Origin: Pseudomonadota bacterium
GTDB taxonomy: Bacteria; Pseudomonadota; Alphaproteobacteria; Micavibrionales; UBA2020
Length of the DNA: 60,866 bases
Direction: 5' to 3'
NCBI GenBank assembly: GCA_021805245.1
Contig: JAJZFS010000078.1
Location: 1-60,866, forward strand
Made by a program: the position numbers and the translations under genes. Positions within the stretch are counted from its first letter, which is position 1; the number at the start of each line of letters is the position of its first letter. Positions 57,416-60,866 of this stretch are shown piece after piece. The notes below the pieces were generated by a model. That model worked only from the letters and a program-made list of their open reading frames with translations, ran no database searches and was not told the DNA's origin.

Positions 57416-58549
57416 GTGGTAGACGAACTTTGGAAGATTAGTGCTGCTGCGGCTCAAGCGGGGAGATTTGGCGGGATGGACTCGAGGCAACTTTTGCAAC
57501 TGGCGCAAGACACGACACCTCAGGGGCGTTATGTGCTGGCTAATGCGGTTTCCGGTTTTTTTGAAAATGACGAACTGAACGAGATGGAACACCGTCTTGT
57601 TGTCGAGATCATGATGCAATTGATCCGGCAGGCGGAGCTTGACCTGCGCGAGGCGCTGGCGGAGCGGCTGGCGGTTTTGTCGAACGTGCCGCCGGAGGTG
57701 GTGATCTTCCTTGCCAATGACGAGATTTCCGTGGCGCGGCCGATTTTGCGCCAGAGCACGGTTTTGAACGACGTGGACCTTGTCTGCATCATATCTTCGA
57801 AGAGCGCGGAATACTGGCGCTCGATCGCGCAGCGCCAGCAGATCAGCCCCGTGGTGGTCGGACGGCTGATCGATACGGGCGACGCGGGCACGGCGGTCAA
57901 CATAGTGGAGAACCCGAACGTCATGCTGCCGAAGAACAGCATGAAGCGTCTGGTCAAGACGGCGGTGACGTACGAGAAGCTGCAGGAATCCCTGCTGCGC
58001 CGTCCGGAGGTCGACAGCGATCTGGCGGCGGACCTGTACGGCTGCGTTTCGCAAAAGCTGAGATACGAAATTTCGCAGCGTTTCAAGATTCCGGCCGAGA
58101 GCATCGAGCTGGCGCTCGACAATCTGGTCGAGGAACTGTGCCGCGAATCGCGGGGCAGCGTGCACGTGACGCATGCCATGACGGCGCTGGCGCAACGTTA
58201 TCAGGAGCGGGGCGAGCTTTCGCCGAACCAGATGATCAAGACGCTGCGCCGCGGCCAGATATCGTTTTTCATCGCGCTGCTCGGCGTGAAGCTGGAGCTG
58301 CCGCCCGATGCCGCGCTGCATATCGTCCGCAAGGAAGGCGGCAAGCCCTTTGCGATCGCCTGCCGTTCGATCGGCATGATGAAGACGGAGTTCGCCTCGA
58401 TCTATCTTCTCAGCCGCCCCGCGCGGACCGAGGACAAGGTGGTCGACCAGCTGGAGATGGCGCAGGCGTTGAAATACTTCGACACCGTCCGCGACGCGGA
58501 CGTGATGCGCATCCGCAAGGAGTGGGCGCGCAATCCCGACGCCGTTTGA
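57416..58549 (+). CDS. DUF2336 family protein
   Basis: 377 aa repeat-rich helical protein (LRQAELDLREALAERLAVLSNVPPEVVIFLANDEISVARPILRQS). Confidence 0.88.
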   Translation: MVDELWKISAAAAQAGRFGGMDSRQLLQLAQDTTPQGRYVLANAVSGFFENDELNEMEHRLVVEIMMQLIRQAELDLREALAERLAVLSNVPPEVVIFLANDEISVARPILRQSTVLNDVDLVCIISSKSAEYWRSIAQRQQISPVVVGRLIDTGDAGTAVNIVENPNVMLPKNSMKRLVKTAVTYEKLQESLLRRPEVDSDLAADLYGCVSQKLRYEISQRFKIPAESIELALDNLVEELCRESRGSVHVTHAMTALAQRYQERGELSPNQMIKTLRRGQISFFIALLGVKLELPPDAALHIVRKEGGKPFAIACRSIGMMKTEFASIYLLSRPARTEDKVVDQLEMAQALKYFDTVRDADVMRIRKEWARNPDAV

Positions 58550-58551
58550 TC

Positions 58552-58800
58552 TCACAGCGTATACCATGTGCCTTTGCCGCGCCCGTGGCGGCGGACGATC
58601 CCGTCCGCGACGAGCTTGCGCAAATGGCGCTTGATCGTATCGCGTCTGGTGCAGGTTTCGTAGGCGAGCTTTTTGGCCGTCAGGCTTTGCTTCCTTTTCA
58701 GCCAGTAGATGATCTCCACCGCGACGGGATGCAGCGCGTCGCCTTTGCTCCCGCCGCTTGGGTCGCAATCTTGGGTTGAGGGGGTCAGATCGGTCTTTTT
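58552..58800 (-). CDS. Winged-helix/HTH DNA-binding protein
   Basis: HPVAVEIIYWLKRKQSLTAKKLAYETCTRRDTIKRHLRKLVADGIVRRHGRGKGTWYTL. Confidence 0.75.
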   Translation of the reverse strand, partial: KKTDLTPSTQDCDPSGGSKGDALHPVAVEIIYWLKRKQSLTAKKLAYETCTRRDTIKRHLRKLVADGIVRRHGRGKGTWYTL

Positions 58801-58906
58801 CATGGTCGTATCGCCCCGCATTCCGCCGGTATGGACCCGCAAGCGCACCGCATCGCCCCCGTATGGCCCCGCACAAAACCGCAGGTTCCGCCAAACGGGG
58901 CGAAAC

Positions 58907-58927
58907 GGCCTGAAACGGTTTCAGGCC
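58907..58927. promoter_or_regulatory. Perfect 10+1+10 palindrome (possible operator)
   Basis: GGCCTGAAAC-G-GTTTCAGGCC, flanked by AACGGGG(N)2-3AAACGG-like repeats. Confidence 0.6.
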
Positions 58928-59022
58928 TTGCGTAACGGGGACAAACGGCGGGCGAGGGGTGCGGAATGTTGCGCGGGCGGCGAAACGCAAAAGCGCCTCC
59001 TTTCGTTCGCGTCAAAATAAAA

Positions 59023-59057
59023 AAGGACCCGTCGGCGCGATGCCAGACTGGGTCCTT
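59023..59057 (-). terminator. Rho-independent terminator/attenuator-like hairpin
   Basis: Minus strand AAGGACCCAGTCTGGCATCGCGCCGACGGGTCCTT followed by TTTTATTTT. Confidence 0.75.
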
Positions 59058-59159
59058 ACCTTTAGCACAAAGATGGGACGAACCCACCACATGAGCGGTT
59101 TCTATTCAATCATGGATTGTGGTGAGAGTCAAGACATATATATAAATACGGTCATTGGC

Positions 59160-60698
59160 CTAGGATACTTTCGCTGCAGAGAAAACACAAATATCGTTTA
59201 TAAGGTCAGACATTTCTTGAGGAACTTCGTCTACATGCATTGCATCAATAATTGCGGTAGGCGTTATATTAACCCCATATTTGCTTTGCAGGTGTACATT
59301 AATAGCACTAATGGCCTGCTTACCCGGTATTGCTAATAGTCTCCATTCGTAATTTTTCCAACGTTTCCCAAACTTCTTCAAAGCCTCTTCATTGGCCTGC
59401 GCTTCACTAATATATGAGGGATATTTTTTGCGGTAGTTTTTTATTGCATCTAGGAACTGTGCTGTTACATATTCCTTTTTTTCCTCCGCAAAAGTATTCA
59501 AAAATTCATTAATATCCATGTCATATTTTATATCGCAATTTTCTCGTTTTGCTTTATCGGCTATTTTGCGGGTAATCGCACGATCGATTGCACTGGGTAC
59601 AAGTAGAAAGTTTTCTATTTCTTTTCGGTCATGAATTTTAGCGTAGCTACAGATAGTCTTTATGTCTGAAGATATATGAGAACATTCTTCGTCGCATCTA
59701 TAGTCTTTATCCATTATAGCTGCAGCCAGAATTTTTCCGCCAAGTGTTTCTTCCATGCCATCTTTTAAACTGCGAATTCGTTCCGGATTAAAGCCTTCAA
59801 CTGGAACGACAGCAAAAGCACTTCTATTGCTTACGTTATTGACCTTTAACTTTTGTGCAAATTTTCCAAGGATTTGAAAATCTTTACCCTCAACGAATAA
59901 AGCCCTTCTTGTCTTCGCGAGTTGTGTCAAAATAGGATTGAGGTTTGTGCCTAGAGTTTTAAAAACATCTTCTAATTGCATTGGATTGTTTATACGGCGT
60001 GAAGATATCCTCTTCTTGCTAATAAGAATGATATCGTCAGGCTCTGCTTCGGTAATTATTTCGGTAGAGTGCGTCGCGATCAGAATGTCTGAACCCATAT
60101 TGCGTAAAATGCTGAGTAATTGACGTTGAAGTTCGGAATGTAGGTAAATATCAGGTTCATCAATCAGGAAAAGCGCAGCATCATTTGACTGAATAAGGTG
60201 TGTTAGCATTTGGCACCAGACTTGGAAGCCAAAACCGGCCCAGAATATTTCCCTTGGAATACGATCTTCTGGGCAAAACATGTGAAGTCTGGTTTTTCCT
60301 AGGAAGTGTTCTATTGTTGGCGGCTGGATATCCATGCCAGGCCAAGTTCGCTTTAATAGGGCTTGGAAGTCTTTAAACTTCTCTGGGTAATGGTACCAAA
60401 TATTTCTAAAGTTACGTGCGGCCTTATAATTATATAACGCTAATCTTGCTGCTTCTTTCCCAAATAATTCTTCGTGATGTTCTACGGGGCCTAGAATTGG
60501 TACAAAGCCAATTGGGCAGTTATAATTTTTTTTAAAGCTGCTCGGAGAATGTTGTTGTTTTCCTTGAGCGTCCGCAATGAGGTGACATGTGCCGTGTTCA
60601 GGAAAGTATAGTGTTAATTCATTTTTATTTGATAGGGTGAAATTAACAATCGCTGGTTCCGCATCATCATAGTTATAAAAAATGTTTTCTTCAGCCAC
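59160..60698 (-). CDS. AAA/ABC-type ATPase with TOPRIM-like region (OLD-like), apparently missing its Walker A N-terminus
   Basis: AALFLIDEPDIYLHSELQRQLLSIL (Walker B), DILIATHSTEII (H-loop), RALFVEGKDFQIL and AAIMDKDYR (TOPRIM-like). Confidence 0.78.
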   Translation of the reverse strand: MAEENIFYNYDDAEPAIVNFTLSNKNELTLYFPEHGTCHLIADAQGKQQHSPSSFKKNYNCPIGFVPILGPVEHHEELFGKEAARLALYNYKAARNFRNIWYHYPEKFKDFQALLKRTWPGMDIQPPTIEHFLGKTRLHMFCPEDRIPREIFWAGFGFQVWCQMLTHLIQSNDAALFLIDEPDIYLHSELQRQLLSILRNMGSDILIATHSTEIITEAEPDDIILISKKRISSRRINNPMQLEDVFKTLGTNLNPILTQLAKTRRALFVEGKDFQILGKFAQKLKVNNVSNRSAFAVVPVEGFNPERIRSLKDGMEETLGGKILAAAIMDKDYRCDEECSHISSDIKTICSYAKIHDRKEIENFLLVPSAIDRAITRKIADKAKRENCDIKYDMDINEFLNTFAEEKKEYVTAQFLDAIKNYRKKYPSYISEAQANEEALKKFGKRWKNYEWRLLAIPGKQAISAINVHLQSKYGVNITPTAIIDAMHVDEVPQEMSDLINDICVFSAAKVS

Positions 60699-60832
60699 TG
60701 AAATAGATTGTAAATGAATTTTATATCCAAAAACTTTGCCTAGCAGTCCACTGAAAAACCCTCTTTTTTGCTGAGGTTTCGCATCTTTTGGGATGTTTGT
60801 CTGATTTTTTCATGCGGGTGGGCTGATGATCG

Positions 60833-60855
60833 ACGCCGCATCGCGGCGTTTTTTT
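60833..60855 (+). terminator. Rho-independent terminator on the + strand
   Basis: ACGCCGC-ATC-GCGGCGT followed by T run. Confidence 0.7.
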
Positions 60856-60866
60856 GTTTTCGTGGC

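Noticed and set aside
57329-58990. 553-aa minus-strand ORF opposite the DUF2336 gene
   Set aside because: Arg/His/Gln-rich shadow translation; + strand ORF has helical-repeat character and its own start region.
59060-59095. tRNA T-arm-like GTGGGTTCGTCCCATC on the minus strand
   Set aside because: Loop too short and no matching acceptor, D or anticodon arms nearby; not a tRNA.
1-60866. CRISPR array, rRNA or IS transposase
   Set aside because: No regularly spaced direct repeats, no rRNA-like sequence and no transposase/integrase motifs seen in any supplied ORF.

Overview
This window looks like an alphaproteobacterial chromosome segment and is mostly housekeeping genes. From left to right it contains: the ruvA 3' end and ruvB; ybgC-tolQRAB; valS; dksA; cysQ; zapA, 6S RNA and ygfA; rppH, ctpA, envC, rlmH, rsfS and nadD; putA; the F0 ATP synthase operon atpI-B-E-F'-F; polA; mfd; yggS; a LpoA-like lipoprotein with rsmI, yraN and dolP; sirB1; a CDF metal exporter; rpsO-truB-rbfA-infB-nusA-rimP; a DUF2336 protein; and an AT-rich end carrying an AAA/TOPRIM OLD-like gene. 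The best candidate for an undescribed system is a translationally coupled operon at about 9.67-15.92 kb. It encodes a 1001-aa vWA protein with a long acidic linker, a 960-aa MoxR/CobS-like AAA+ ATPase whose C-terminus resembles the GspE/MshE N-terminal domain, and a 114-aa orphan. It lies directly after a divergent CobD/CbiB-like membrane protein. The second strong signal is a CDF exporter cassette (about 49.1-50.8 kb) bracketed by two ~115-bp imperfect inverted repeats. Between the left repeat and the exporter is a decapitated remnant of a CsoR/RcnR/DmeR-type regulator. All calls come from reading the sequence and supplied translations; no database search was run.
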